From: Theodoxus fluviatilis | Lineage: Eukaryota > Mollusca > Gastropoda > Cycloneritida > Neritidae | Length of the DNA stretch: 64,000 nucleotides | Reading direction: 5' to 3' | Assembly (NCBI GenBank): GCA_034096865.1 | Contig: JAWQFJ010002781.1 | Location: forward strand, 87,735 to 151,734 | Shown: one piece after another, positions 21,641 to 35,201 of the stretch | Numbering within the stretch: position 1 is the stretch's first letter | Layout of the letters: the number at the start of each line of letters is the position of its first letter | Position numbers and translations under genes: made by a program | Notes under the pieces: generated by a model | The model's database searches: none | The model's input: the letters and a program-made list of their open reading frames with translations, nothing else | Told to the model about the DNA's origin: nothing

Positions 21641-23890
21641 CAGAAAGAGCGATGCACGAGAGATTTAAAAATAGTAACCCAATGTGGAAAACGCGGCTGT
21701 GCCCGTGCCACGGCAGGCACTCTGCGAGAAACTCCCGATTTTCACAAACAACTTGTATTTTCGCAAAACGTACAAAACACACAAAATTCAAACTCTGTAC
21801 ACATATTCTTCAAACCTTTATTAACAACCTTCATTCATATAATTATATATAACATTTTGCGGATTGACCACAATTAGCCTTGAAAGTGAAGTGGTAGTGT
21901 ACTGTGCAGTTTGGCTAATAGCGCAAAGAGGGCGTTGGCATAACTACTGTCTTAGAATTAAAGGTAGCTGTGATTTTTTTTACTTTTTAAAATTTCTTTT
22001 GAATTCTCCTTCAAAATCAAATTCTGTACATATATTTGAAACATTAAGTGTTCATGGTTTGATGAACTATGAGTTATTTCAAACCTTCTGGTAAAGTTCC
22101 TATTGGCTACAAATGGAGACATAGTTTACTATTAAATTTGTAAACTCTATCGTTCTTAAGGCAACAACATAGCTGAAGTGTGAAGATTTCTGTGTGTATG
22201 GATTGAGCTGGGAATGTGTGTGTGTGTGTGCATGTGTGTGTATGCGTGTGTATATGTGTGCGTGTGTGTGCATGTGTGTGAATGTATGTGTGTGCATGCG
22301 TGAGTGTGTGTGTCTGTGTCTGTGTGTGTGAATGTGTGTGCAGTTGTGTGTTTGTGTGTGTAATCATGTAGCCAACTTCAACATAATTATCTGGATCAGA
22401 GTGTGTTGGCTGTTGCAAAAAATTAGACAAGAATCATGAACAATGCTTGATGCTGTGGTATTGTTGCTTTCTATGGCAATTATGTTTTAATGCAAAGTAT
22501 CAAAGGACCACATTGTGTCAACTGCATGCACAGATTTTTTTTCCTCATCATGGAAGCCTACGTAATTTTCATATATATTCAATTTGGTTCACATATCTAC
22601 CTGAAACAATACTGTGTATAATGCATATCCAACTTCCTTCCCAGATCTGTATGTGACATACAAAACCATTTTCTGCTGCAATGCTGTGTCCATCACAAAT
22701 CTGAATCTCTATTGTTTGCTTCTATCTAAGGAGTCCGCGTGGGTTTCTTGGGCTTTTGCTCATCAACGCTAGATTCAATCTGTGGATCTATGCATACAAA
22801 TGTGATGTTGTTTGCTGCAAGTCTTCTGTTCAGAATCCCATTGTAAACCTTCCAGCATTGCTAGTGGACAGCGTAGTGGTAATGAAGCAGTGAATCTTTG
22901 CATATGGACTATCCGATCAGTGTGTGATGACTGACTGGAGCAATGTGAGCACAGCAAAGCTTGTAACATGAGGTGTGCTTAACTACACAGCTGCCTCCAG
23001 GCTGGTTGTACCACATCCACATCACACTTCAAACAAGTCCCTAGTTACTGTAACGTTGCCCTTAGAGGTCATATAAGGCAGTGGATTGGATACAAAGCAC
23101 TTACTCGTGTGTTCACTTAATCAAAGATATTCAGGTAATAACCAGTTTTGACCTTTCTGGGAAAAGTATTTGAACACACAGAGCTGGATTATCCAAGTGC
23201 AGAAGACTTGGAACCTAACAGCCTAATACTTTTGAAATTATGTTTGAGAAGATAAGATTCCTTTTCTTCATAGCAAAGCTCTGTGTATGCATGTATGCCA
23301 TCATGCGTGTGTGTGTGCACGTGTGGATCCTTGCATGCATGCATGCTGGAGGAGCCCAGATTTTTGGCAAACAACACTTTATGTGAATGGAGCCTTACCT
23401 TAGTAAACACATTTGTTCTATACCCACACTGAGCATGCAGACAATTTTTAATTAGGTTTTTGTGGTGATACAGCTTGAATGATCATTCATCCTTGTTGAG
23501 AACATGCTCATGAATTACATAAGGCATTCATATTCTAGGTAGGGAGGGCTCCAAACCAAGCATTTGTGAATATGTACAATAGTACAGTTGTTCTAACATT
23601 CATCAAAACCATAGAGCAGCATTTTGAGTTCCTGGTATTGTGTCCAAGTAATGTTGATGCCCATTTTTTAACATTTAGACAGCTCAAACACCTATTAGTA
23701 AGATATGTTCTTTTTTGTTTAGGGGAGTCATGTTGTTTGATCATGAATAAAGTGTGAACCATGTGTCTGGTGTTTGTTTGAAACAAAACAAAAATGAAGC
23801 CTTATCTCAGTCATGATGTCTTTTAATCCTCTGCATATGACCTTTAGAGGAAATGAGAGTGTCGTTTATTTTTAACATGTACAATGTATG
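21641..23890. other. No gene recognised; GT-rich tract
   Basis: A degenerate (GT)n tract lies at about 22216-22360. Otherwise AT-rich DNA with only short frames. Confidence 0.4.
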
Positions 23891-23895
23891 AATAT

Positions 23896-24606
23896 GAGAG
23901 AGAGAGAACGAACGAACAAACGAACGAATGGATTTATTGAATAGGCCACCGGCCCCTTTCAAGTATACAATGTAAATACAAGTCAATACATTTCAAATAT
24001 ACAGTGTCAATATATTTGTAATTGACAGTGTCAATTCTTACGAGAAAATTACTTAAATATAAAAGCTGTCCTGCTCCGCGGACTCAAGCGCATCCTGTCT
24101 ACGTTTAAATGCCTTGTACAAAAACATACTAGTTGCTCTTATTGTCTTCCTGTGTTTACTGGACATTAGGCGTTTTACCGGTTCATCGACGTTCGAATCT
24201 AACGAAGCAAATATGAAACGTTCCCTTAAATCGTATAATGTAGGGCAATAGAGTAGAAAATGAGTCTCTGTTTCTTCTCTTTCTCTGCAGAGCGGACACA
24301 AATTAATGCCATCACCTGTCGTGTATCTGTATTTGTGACTGAATAAATCCGTAATTCCCATCCTGAAACGTATATAAACATCTCTAAATACTTTTTTATC
24401 TATATCGTATAGGTACTGTTCGGTTCCAAAAGATATTTTGAAGAGTCTATAGAAAGAATATCTACTACTATGCCGTACTTGCATTTCCCAATCAGTACAA
24501 AATCTGCTAATGAGTTTTTCTCTGATGTTTCTCAGAAGTGCTGTCTCATTGGTAACCCGCTGGTTTGACCATACATTTTCTAAATCGCATTCTATAAGTA
24601 TCTTTG
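23896..24606 (-). pseudogene. LINE 3' fragment (C-terminus of reverse transcriptase)
   Basis: The minus-strand frame ends QDSFYI at 24053 and contains YRLFKISFGTEQYLYDIDKK, FRMGITDLFSHKYRY and a zinc-knuckle CPLC-x-x-x-x-ETETHFLLYCPTLYDLR, the usual C-terminus of many non-LTR elements. The catalytic domain is missing (5' truncation). The 3' tail is a TTCG/TTTG simple repeat (23909-23930 complement). (GA)n runs flank both ends, suggesting insertion into a microsatellite. Confidence 0.8.
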
Positions 24607-24854
24607 AGAGAGAGAGAGAGAGAGATCTACTCAAAATCATTGATCTGTAAAATGCAGTGAGAGAGAGAGAGGACCTCTTTAAATCTAGAGGGCTTTTGGA
24701 AGATGGACTGAAAGCACATGTGAATCCTCTCTAAATGAAATAAATATATAAGTAAATGAATAGATTAATCTGCTGCTCTTGATATTGACACTATGTCATT
24801 CAGTTACTTCAGGGACAGAGCTGCTCTTGCACATGGCGGTCAACACTCATTTTT

Positions 24855-25696
24855 GACTCACATGCGAAGCAAAAGTGAGTCTATGTACTGAGCCGTGTCG
24901 TCCGGGCGTCCGTCCGTCCGTAAAAAACTTAAACGTTGGATTTTTCTCGGAGACTATTAAGTCTATCAACACCAAATGTGGCATGATGGTGTATGATGAC
25001 AAGGCCTCAAAAAACATACATAGTGACTTGACCTTGCTTCAAGGTCAAGGTCACAGGAGCCATAAATGTGGTCTCAAAAACAGTCATTTTTCACATTTTC
25101 CCAATTTTCTCCCACGTTATTGAGAATGGCGACCTTAGCTACAAGTGGTATATAGGTCAAAGCAAGCCCTATCTTTTGATACCAGTTTGGTTGACCTTGC
25201 TTCACGGTCAAGGTCACAGGAGCTCTTCAAAGTTGGATTGTATACATATTTTGAAGTGACCTTGACCCTGAACTATGGAAGATAACTGTTTCAAACTTAA
25301 TAATTATGTGGGGCACATGTTATACTTTCATCATGAGACACATTTGTTCACATATCATCAAGGTCAAGGTCACTTTGACCCTTATGAAATGTGACCAAAA
25401 TGGGGTAGTGAACCACTAAAAGTGACTATATCTCATGGTAGAAAGTGCCAATAAGCACCATTGTGCTCCCTATGTCTTGAATTAACAGCTTTTTGTTGCA
25501 TGACCTTGGATGACCTTGACCTTGGGTCAAGGTCACATGTATTTTGGTAGGAAAAATGTGTAAAGCATTTCTTTGTGTATGATGTCATTGGTAGGTTTAG
25601 TTGTTTGACCTTGACCTTGAAGGTCACCTGAAGGTCAAGGTCATATAAAGGTCAAGGTCAAGCATGTGAGTCATATGGGCTTTGCCCTTCTTGTTT
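24855..25696 (+). mobile_element. AGGTCA-rich dispersed repeat, copy 2
   Basis: Nearly identical to the copy at 15616-16453 along its whole length, including the first and last 30 bases. It keeps all AGGTCA clusters and has small indels, such as a shortened AGCATTTC region near 25565. Confidence 0.88.
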
Positions 25697-28165
25697 TGTA
25701 TTTGGCCTTGGCACTGGCAAGTTGGGAGTGTGGAGCACACTTCCCCAAGGACTTCATGAACGTTTGTCATAGAGAAACCTCTCCCAGAACTACATGTGCT
25801 AGATTACCAAGTTCATTGCTTGAGGAACATGATGTAAAAGACTGCAAGACTTCAAGGGCAATAGAAGACTACAAAGTATTGGAGGTGGCCAAAAGTAAAA
25901 GATTTTGAATTCGGTGCAGTTAGCCACACTAACGTATGAACTAAGTCCCATTGCCAGACACTTTGCAACGGGCACGGTCTCCATTGGTTTCCCTTGGCTA
26001 CAAGTCTCATAATGTGAATCAGATTCCCTCCTGTTGGCCATGGAATAGGAAAGGCTACTTTATCTCAACTCCTGCCAACACCTTGTGGTCTTGTATCACC
26101 AATGGCTAGGACCTTTGTTTGGTACCATGACTTTCATGGAGCTGGCTCTGGAAGATAAAGTTGGGTAGGAATCCTCAGTTTCTACTGAATCGGCAGTGCC
26201 TAGCTCTGGAGTGCAGTATTGCTGGTTGCTGAAATTCAACACTAACCAGGAAATCTTGGAACTCATATCTGATGAAAGACATTTATTACAATAAATACTC
26301 TTAAATAATCACAAATAGAAGAGTTAATAAAATTTTGCACGAAAAGAGCAATACTCTTAAAAACATGTATAAGTGCAAGTGCTTGAAACATATCGGGACC
26401 AAAAAGGGTCCAAATATGAATTAAATGAATGATAACGAAGTGTGAGGATGAGTGTGTGAAATGTGAACAACTGGAACTGTAATGTGGCTGTGATGTAAAA
26501 CACTAAGGTGCTTGAAAACGGACTGTATTCAGTGACTGCCGTACTTGTTACTGCCTTACAATGCTCTAACAACTCCATAGCCAAGGGACTCTCCTGTCCA
26601 TGCACACACGCCCAGCTAGAACTGAATGGACTAAATCATTTGCAACTGCGTAGTTTCACTACACTACTCTCCACACAAGACACTTCACAATGGCATGCCA
26701 TAAAGGCCAAGTGCTTCAGGATTGTTCATTTTCTCTATAGTGCAGATCTCTGAACAAGCAACTCATCATACTTCCTATGTAAACTAGAAACTGAATCATA
26801 AAAATTGCACATGCCCTGTAGCACCAAAACAGTAAACATGAATTCAAATGCATGTTCAAAAGTATGATTCAGTGATGAATATTTTGAAAAACATGTCAAA
26901 CATCTATTTCTGCTTCAATGAATGTCAGTGTGTGTCAAATAATGCACTCACCAACTACAGACCAGAATATATATCACAATAAAAAATAATTTTAAATGCA
27001 GGACATTCACACAACATTAAACACGTACATTAAGCAAACAACAGCAGCACCTAAGACTGTGCATGCTGAATACTTCATACTGTCGGATTAAGACATGCAT
27101 TTGCGCACTGGCATTAGTGAATGTCACGACATCATGCTGTGATACAGAACTGTGTGACCTTACAGCAAGATATGATGTTTCAAAATCTGAAATGCTGCAT
27201 CCCTTGCATATTACACAGGGAAATTTCTGGCAAGTAAGTATGGGGGTTTGTTGAATTGTAGAGGTCTTCTTTCTTCCAGGCAATTCATGACATGTTCAAA
27301 AACATTTCCTTGGAGATATTCTTCAGACAAGTTTTTTAAGTCCATCAAATGGAATACAATGAGTCAGTGACAGCAGTTTTTTGAGCAAATGTCTTGAGAC
27401 AGAAGTAATTCCTCATGAGGACTGCAGACCATTCTCATACAAAGGTGCTGGAATTGTCACCTGTACACCAGCAAAAGTGCTACAACAGAAGGTTCACACC
27501 ACAAGAGCAAGAAAGAAAAGACTTGACATTCAACCTCAGTCTACGAACTGCTAGAACTGTGCTACTCACTCATAATCACAAGAAAAAGGTTAAATCCAAA
27601 ATGCACAGATGCTGAGACATCCCTACTTCAGAAGGGCACAATTTACTTCTGATCTAAGGGAAAAAAATCCATGTTGCATTTTTCAACAATGGCTGGAATT
27701 ATCTCACAATTTAGGCTGCACAATCATCACCATACTGTATCTAGTATTCACATTTACCCCACAGTCTCAGAAGCACTGTATGCAAAGCTGCCTTTGGATT
27801 TGTGAGTGGTCTGCCTACTTGGAATGATTTGAACAGCAAGAGCTGTAAATAATTACTTCTGTCCTCAGTAATTCTAAATTGTATGCTGGAGTGAGAGGTC
27901 AACATTGTTTGGATGGAACAATTCCCCAGGAAGGAGTACAATGAGCATGAACTGTAGAAGGAATGGTTTCATCATGGAGCAGTAGAGGGATTAAATGACA
28001 CAAGGAATCTGTTGACCTTTGGTGCACTTAGTGCAATCAGTCATGGGATCTCAAAGCCTGTGTAGAGGTGGCATGAAAGTCCCAACACAGCAAGGTAACA
28101 GACAGTCCTCAGAGGAAGAGCCCACATCAATAAGTGTACTGCCCTCAAAGCTTCCTGACACTCTT

Positions 28166-28196
<31 letters not shown>

Positions 28197-28999
28197 CGCG
28201 GATGCATCTGGTCATATCTCCAGATGCCTGTCTGTTGTCCTGATCTATTTGCACACTATGTGTGCATCATGGGGCAGAGCATGCTTGCTTCCACTACTCC
28301 TGGGCTGCAGGGCTGTGGTCTCCAGGGCTGTGGTTTCCGATGTTCCATCTTATCCCAATCCAGCAAGATGCCTGCTCTGCTGATTGCCACAGCCCACACA
28401 ACTTGGTGCACTGGTGGCTGGCATCTTGGTGCACTGGCGGCTGGAGAGACCGATCTGTCTGCAGGTGTTATGTACCCAGTGGCCTGCAAACCCCCCAGCT
28501 CCCATCTCAGCTATGAGTAGAGAAGGCTGGAGCAAAGACTGAGAAAGCCAGCTACTAACACATGAGAGAGGTCTTGTCATAAATTCCCTCCAAATGATAA
28601 ATTGGAAAACTCATCAACAGTTAATGGCAGAATTCTAGCTTGAATACAAGTGTCTGATATACAAGTCCAAACAATAAATAGATTACTGGATCTTAAGCCC
28701 TTAAAAAAGAGGTTTTAGCTGTATATATTACTGAAAAGTGTGCAGTTCACAAAATACAACTTTAGGAAACTGCCTTAGACCATGAACATTCACAGGGCCT
28801 GAGGATGAAAGGGAGTAAAGAACCCTTGCAAGCCCTACCATACTTTTTCACTCTCAAGCTGCATCTGCATTATCTTATCTGAAAACATTCATGCCCAAAA
28901 GCAGTATAGATGTAGTCTACTGACACAAAGATGCAGACTCCAAAAGATTCTTGAAATTCTCTGTTGCATCCATTTGGTTTGAAGCTGGAAAAGCCGAGA
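25697..28999. other. No gene recognised; poly-G at 28166-28193
   Basis: Only short frames without splice support. A run of 28 G lies at 28166-28193. The interval downstream of the P450 stop (toward lower coordinates) would contain its 3'UTR, but I found no clear minus-strand AATAAA. Confidence 0.4.
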
Positions 29000-30029
29000 C
29001 TACAAATCCATCCTCTCAGTGATGAGCAGCTGAAACGGTTGGGGGCGGATGAGGAAGTCGTATTCCTGCTGGAGCTCCAGATGGTCCAGGGTGGAGCAGA
29101 CAGACAGCTGGTGCATCAGGTGTGAGAAGAAGAGGAAGAGCTCCACCTCCGCCAAGCTCTCCCCTGAGCACTGTCGAGGCCCCGCCCCATAGGGCAGAAA
29201 GTGGTCTGGAATGTCCAGGGTCCTGTCTGCATTCAGGAATCTGCATCAAAGAAAGAGCCAACCTCTTATCAATTCAGGGACCATCATCTTAACGGATATA
29301 AAATGCCTGGAATTAAAACTGGTTTGCAGCTGGACTGTCCCAAAGAAAAAACCATCTTTTCACCTTTATATTATTATATTAATTTTATCAAGTGAATACA
29401 TGTTATCAGAGTGTTTCTTTTGATAACAGTAAAGGAATCCCAAATTCAGGCAGTTTTCACAGTTTAAAGCAAATATCTTCACAGAATCAGACAACAAGTT
29501 TCTTTACATGTTCAACATTATTCATTAACCTAACCCTTTTCCTGATAGAGATATCATTAATTCAAGGTTAAGACATCTCTGCAGAAGGAACCATGTAGTC
29601 AATCATTCAGGGATTTGAACCACTAAGAACCAGTGTTGAATGTACACATACTTTTGGCGACATTGCTTTAAGCAGCAGCCCACAAGGAGAACAAACCCAC
29701 ATGAAAATCCCACCTGTTTGGATCAAACTTCATAGGATTCTTCCAGTTTCTAGGGTCATGGTGCACAGACCAGACGTTGAACAGGACAATTGTTCCCTTG
29801 GGGATGATGAAACCTGAAACGCACATTTTCTCCATTACTCCTCACTGCTCATAATGAGACAAAGTAAATATTTGGGAGGTGGAGAGTGAATGACATGCGA
29901 GTATAAGCTAATGCACTTGTGTAGTGTATGTCAGTATGTATGTGCCTGTGTGTATATGTGCACATGTGTGTGTATGTGCATGTGCACGTATGTGTGTGTA
30001 TGCATGTGTATGTGCCCGTGTATGTGTGC

Positions 30030-30081
<52 letters not shown>

Positions 30082-32058
30082 ATGAGTTCTTTATGGCCTA
30101 TCCATAAAATCATGCTGAACTATTTCTTAATCCACAAATCCATATATCAACTAGCTCATGAAGGTCCTGTATTTTGCACTTTCAACCCACCTCAAATTTT
30201 TGGGACTTTTCTCTTTCACAATCATCCTTTGGGGTAAAAAAAAACAACAACACTCTAATTCTGAAGATAAAAAAGAGCAAAGTACATCACAGTACTTACG
30301 GTCTAGCACAGAAGTCTCACTGGCTACATGAGGCCTGAGGAATGGGTAGACAGATGCCAGTCTCTCAGCCTCAAAGATGACGGCTGCGGTGTAGGGCAAG
30401 AAGGGCTGGTCCCTCAGCGAAGGCAGGCGATCCCTTCCAACCACAGCATCCAGCTCCCTCTGCACCTCTCTCTGCACTTCAGGATTGGCTGCCATGAAGC
30501 CCAGCAGCCAGGTCAGGGTCACAGCTGTAGCCTCGTAGCCAAAGTTTATGAGGTCAAGAAGGATGTTGTCCAGGTCTTCCTGGCTGAAGAGTCCGCGGTC
30601 TTCCCCAGTCTCCATGAAGAAGAGCAGATGGTCCGTCATGTCTCGAATGCAGTCTGGATCATAGGAATCCTTATGCCAGTTTAGGACATTTCGGTGGCTC
30701 TCGATCTGATGCTCCACGATGTGCCTGACAAACTGCAGGTCTTCACGGGGAGAGAAAACTTTGAGCATGGGGATGAAGTCCATAGCACTGAACTTAGTGG
30801 TAGAAGACCTTAGATGGAAGGTGTTCATCATGACCTTCATCTTCCTGCCCTGCGGGTCCACACGCTGCCCAAAGACAAGGTTGAGCATGATGTTGAGGCA
30901 AGCCGATTCCAGCACATAGGCAGGGTCCACTGCATCAGCTGAGGTCTCCAGGAAGCGGTTGATGACGTCAGTGATCTCCACAGTGAGCTTGTCTTCTATG
31001 TTCTCCACAGAGGAGCAGTAGGAGTCCAGACTGGAGTTGATGAAGGATTTCATGATTGTGCACTTTTCTGTCATGTCTGCAGTGCTTATACCTGGAAAAG
31101 CATGCACATGAAACATTACACTTACAATACTATTGTAATGAGTGGTGAATGGAAACACGAGGAAGATGCTTCATCTTTGACAGACATAGAACAAATGGAA
31201 ACACTTTGCAAACATCATAACAGGGAGGGTTCTTTTCAAACTCCATTCATTAAGGCTCCTTCCTAGGAAAATGATGAAGATCATCAGAATAATAGCTGCA
31301 CGGGTTAACCTCTTCTCTGTACACAACGCTATTCCAAATATTGTATCCCCTCATGTGCAAATACAGCAGTTGCCCACAGGTGAACAGCCTCAAATTACCA
31401 TGGATCATACAATGCATGTGGAGTCCTCTAAACAGCAGTACTTACTAGAAATCTTTCCCTCAGCAGGAACCCTGAAAGAGTTCTACTGCACAGTCCAACA
31501 AACGCATACAATAAAGAACTGATGAAAGAAATGTAGATGACTGCAAATGCAATGTAGGAGAGATCGGGTGGAGGTTTTGGGTAAAAGGTTACAGCAGGAA
31601 GACAGTGAGGGCAGATGCAGCAGTGTCAGATAGAAAAATCCATCGTAACAACACAAACCTTTCTGTCTGTCTCCATCATACAATGCGTGAAGAGATTGAA
31701 AATCTGGTCTGTTTGAGAACGACTCTCCTCTGTGCACAAGTCCCTCAAGTATTGATTCCACAGAGCAAACAACGACAATCTTGTGACATCCAATCCTCAG
31801 ACTGTATATATCTCCATATATGCTTCTCAAATGATTCAGATGGAGGTATGGTTTGTTCTGGAAGTATTTCAAGTGGCCGATTATAGGCCAACCCCACGGA
31901 CCGGGTGGGTAGATGTCTTGACGCCTGCGCAATAGAAACAGTATGCTGATCACCGGCACAACGAAAAGCAAAAGCCATTTCGCTGGAATATTTACAGCGG
32001 TAAAAACATCGGTTGTGAAGAGCAGACGATAGGTTTCCGTGAAGTTGTCTCCAGTCAT
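29000..32058 (-). CDS. Cytochrome P450, CYP2-like, 510 aa, four exons
   Basis: Microsomal haem monooxygenase family. Minus-strand exons 32058-31659, 31091-30300, 29813-29714 and 29240-29000 join in phase to 510 codons plus TAG. The N-terminus has a hydrophobic anchor (WLLLFVVPVISILFLL) followed by the hinge PPGPWGWPIIGHL. The meander, ExxR (EAERLASVYPFLRPH) and haem loop PYGAGPRQCSGE with the cysteine ligand are intact. Two normally conserved motifs are altered. Helix C W-x-x-x-R aligns with C-T-I-M-K (EKCTIMKSF), and helix I A-G-x-D-T-T aligns with F-G-Y-E-A-T. It could be a divergent active enzyme or one changing function; there is no stop or frameshift. Its start lies 390 bases from that of NCBP3, in the opposite direction. 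Confidence 0.93.
29935..30076. repeat. GT microsatellite in a P450 intron
   Basis: Degenerate (GT)n, ending in about 20 perfect GT units from 30030. Confidence 0.92.
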
Positions 32059-32447
32059 CCTTCTCTCTGAGCAATCACTAAATAAGTCTCACCACAAAAC
32101 GCAAGGAATTCTCTGTTGTGAAATAAATCTATTTTGCACTGAGATCGCGTTTGACTTCTGGTGATGTTTCAAAGCTTAATCTTACTAACTTAAGCTGTGC
32201 TTCATTTACTGCGCAATCACTTAGTAGATAAAATATATCACATGAAAAACTACAACATGATACAAATACCGCGCTGATCAACACAACCTCACAGTCTCAC
32301 GCTAAATGGCACAAAGCAGGTGCGCCATGTGTAAACATATAATTAGTAACCAATGAAAGAAAATATTTTCATTCGGTGCAGAGTGGAGGAAGTACATTTC
32401 TGACCAATCACAATGCGTGCATTGAGGCAGTGCGTTTTTCGTCCAAA
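32059..32447. promoter_or_regulatory. Divergent promoter between the P450 and NCBP3
   Basis: 389 bases separate two start codons pointing away from each other. CCAAT occurs at 32350-32354 and 32404-32408. No TATA box was found at a sensible distance from either start. Shared use is inferred from the spacing only. Confidence 0.6.
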
Positions 32448-33133
32448 ATGGCTGAGCTAAACAACAAGAAGCTTCCGAATCTCAAAATTTGCGTGGATAA
32501 TACTGACAACAGTGACGAAGAAGATGTTGTTGCTCTAGAGGATGAATTGTCAGAAGATTCTGACGTAGCAGAGGAAATTGACGACGATTCTGATGGCGTG
32601 GAGTTCAACGTACGCATCGCTAACACGGGGCGTCGGGAACAGTTGCCCAAGTCCTCAGACTCAGAGTCAGATGGCGAAATCTCGGACGAGGATGATGAGG
32701 GATCAGAGGAATCAGACACCGGAGTTCCAGAAATCCCTGTTCTTCCAAGTGTCAAATCTAGACTCCAACCCAGAGTTGAGCCACCTCCGAGACCCAAGCG
32801 AAAACTTAATCCGAAACCCATGCCAAAGATGGAGGTAAGAGTCACTCCGAATTTATGAGCGTTGCTTCTACTTTTGGTTCTTACTTTGCGAGTGCCTACG
32901 AAGTACACGGTAAAGAAATGTTTGAGTATGTGACACAGACTTACAGGAAGTTGTCGACATGAGTTAAACTGTAGTATAATAGAAAGTAAAGGATCAATAT
33001 CATGTCATCCCAATGAAATGGGCGACATTATGATTATTTCGTGTTCGAAGATGTCAGTTTTAGTTTGTGTTGGTGTACAAGAGGCAGCCGCCAAGCTGGC
33101 AGCCAAAGGAAAAGGAAAGAGAGCCATCTTTCG

Positions 33134-33188
<55 letters not shown>

Positions 33189-33271
33189 TGTGTGTTTTTT
33201 GTTGTTGTTGGTTTTTGGTTTGTTTTTGTTGTTTTGTGTGTGTGTGTGTTTGTATGCGCGTGTATGTGTGT

Positions 33272-33348
<77 letters not shown>

Positions 33349-35092
33349 TGGGGGGGGGGGGTGTTGGTGTGTGTTTGTGTGTGTGTGTGTGTGGGGGGGT
33401 GACTGACCGTAGATTTGTATTGTTGCAATTTGTTCATGGTGTGCTTAGTGTATGAGGCAAAATGTGAGTATATTATTTATGTATTGAATTTTTATTTACT
33501 GTTTACACAGTGTTTATTATCGTAATTTGATGTAATTTTCCAAATGTACTTTATTGACTTTCTGTTGATTTTAGATCAATCGTCGATATGAAAACAAGGC
33601 TGGCGAATTCATCACTGGAATTGACGTATTGTCCAAGGTATGTGTGGTTATCATGATTGGTAATAACATATGATTAGAATACTTTTACAATGCTTTTCTG
33701 TGTTTCATATAAGCACAGTTTTGTTTGAATTCATGATTACTTCAAGAAAGTTGCAGTGACTGTTTTGGGTGAGTACTGTTATTTCTTTCCAGGTCTTCAT
33801 ATTGATAGTTTCTGGCTGAGAACTAGAAATTATCTCCTTAAAATAAAATATTCCCCATCAACTCTTGAAACAACAAAAACTATGGATATATCCAAGCATG
33901 ACTCATGAACTGTGGCAGTAAAGATAATGTCATCTGTGGGTTGTAATTTATAAAGATATGAATGCCAGAGGTTCTGTGTCTGCAGAAATGTGTTCGCAAT
34001 GCTGACTGAACTGGGGTTATCATGGAGGCTTTGTCTTTTGTAACAGGAGGCTGTGGAGAAGCGCATCAGGAGAGCAAAGAGGTTTGGACTGAGCAGATCT
34101 CCCAGTCTACATGGGGAGCCTGACATCAAGACTCTCTATGACAGGTGTTGTATGGTTCTGCTTCCATGCACCAGGCAGTGGCTCTTATGCAATGATGGGG
34201 GGGGGGGGGGGGGGGGGGGGGGGGAGAAATGTTGTGGTCACCCTAGCCTGATGGACCCTGATTTTTCCTGCCAACCCTTAACTTCTTTTTCGATAATCCA
34301 AAATGAAGGAGAAAACAAATTGAAGGTAAATAATGAACTGTGTGCTGTCCCATCTTCCCTGCCCTATGTGCTGTCCCATCTTCCCTGCCCTATGTGCTGT
34401 CCCATCTTCCCTGCCCTATGAACACTCAGAGAATCCACTTTTTAAAATAGCATTTTCAGTTTAAAAGGTTGTGTTTGTGCTAAAAATGGTCTCTTCTATA
34501 TTAAAAAAAAAGAGTAAAGCTTAATTTACGCTGCCCTAATCTGTAAGTTGTCCAACCTATATTTTTGGGGCCTTGTTTACCCTGTCTTCCTGTGTCTAGT
34601 GTCATTTGAGCTGTATATTTTTGGGGCCATGTTACCCTAACCACAACTTTTTTGCCTAACACTAATAGAGCAGCTGTCAAGAGTACCTCTCCCACTGGAA
34701 GATGGTTGGGGTTCAGTCTCCAGCCAGGCATCTTGCATCATCTGTCATTATTTTCCTTTCTCTGCTACTCCTCTCCTCTGAAAGTCTTCCTAGATCTTAG
34801 TCATTATATGGCCATTCCAGTGACCTTTTCCTGACGTTTACTGGTGCATATATTCTTTTGGCACAGAATGATATATTGTATTTTTGTTGTTGTGCATGCA
34901 AAAATTTGTCACAAATTACATTACTACAAGTACAACAGGGTTACTTTCTCTCATTGCTTTTACAGTTTTAGGAATGTCCTCTTCTTCTGGATCAGCTTTA
35001 ATGCAACATCTTATGCTGAATTATGGAATCAACATAAGACAAGGATTTCATGGACATTGTTTATTTTTGGTGCTCTTTAAGTACTGCAAAAT

Positions 35093-35125
<33 letters not shown>

Positions 35126-35136
35126 GTCTCTGTCTC

Positions 35137-35201
<65 letters not shown>

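Noticed and set aside
28051..28580. Overlapping frames near 28.1-28.6 kb on both strands
   Set aside because: They read through a poly-G run and local CAGGGCTGTGG repeats and show no protein family features.
31092..31658. Missing P450 exon that would supply W-x-x-x-R
   Set aside because: No minus-strand segment here encodes a W-x-x-x-R between splice sites, and exons 1 and 2 join in phase with correct spacing.
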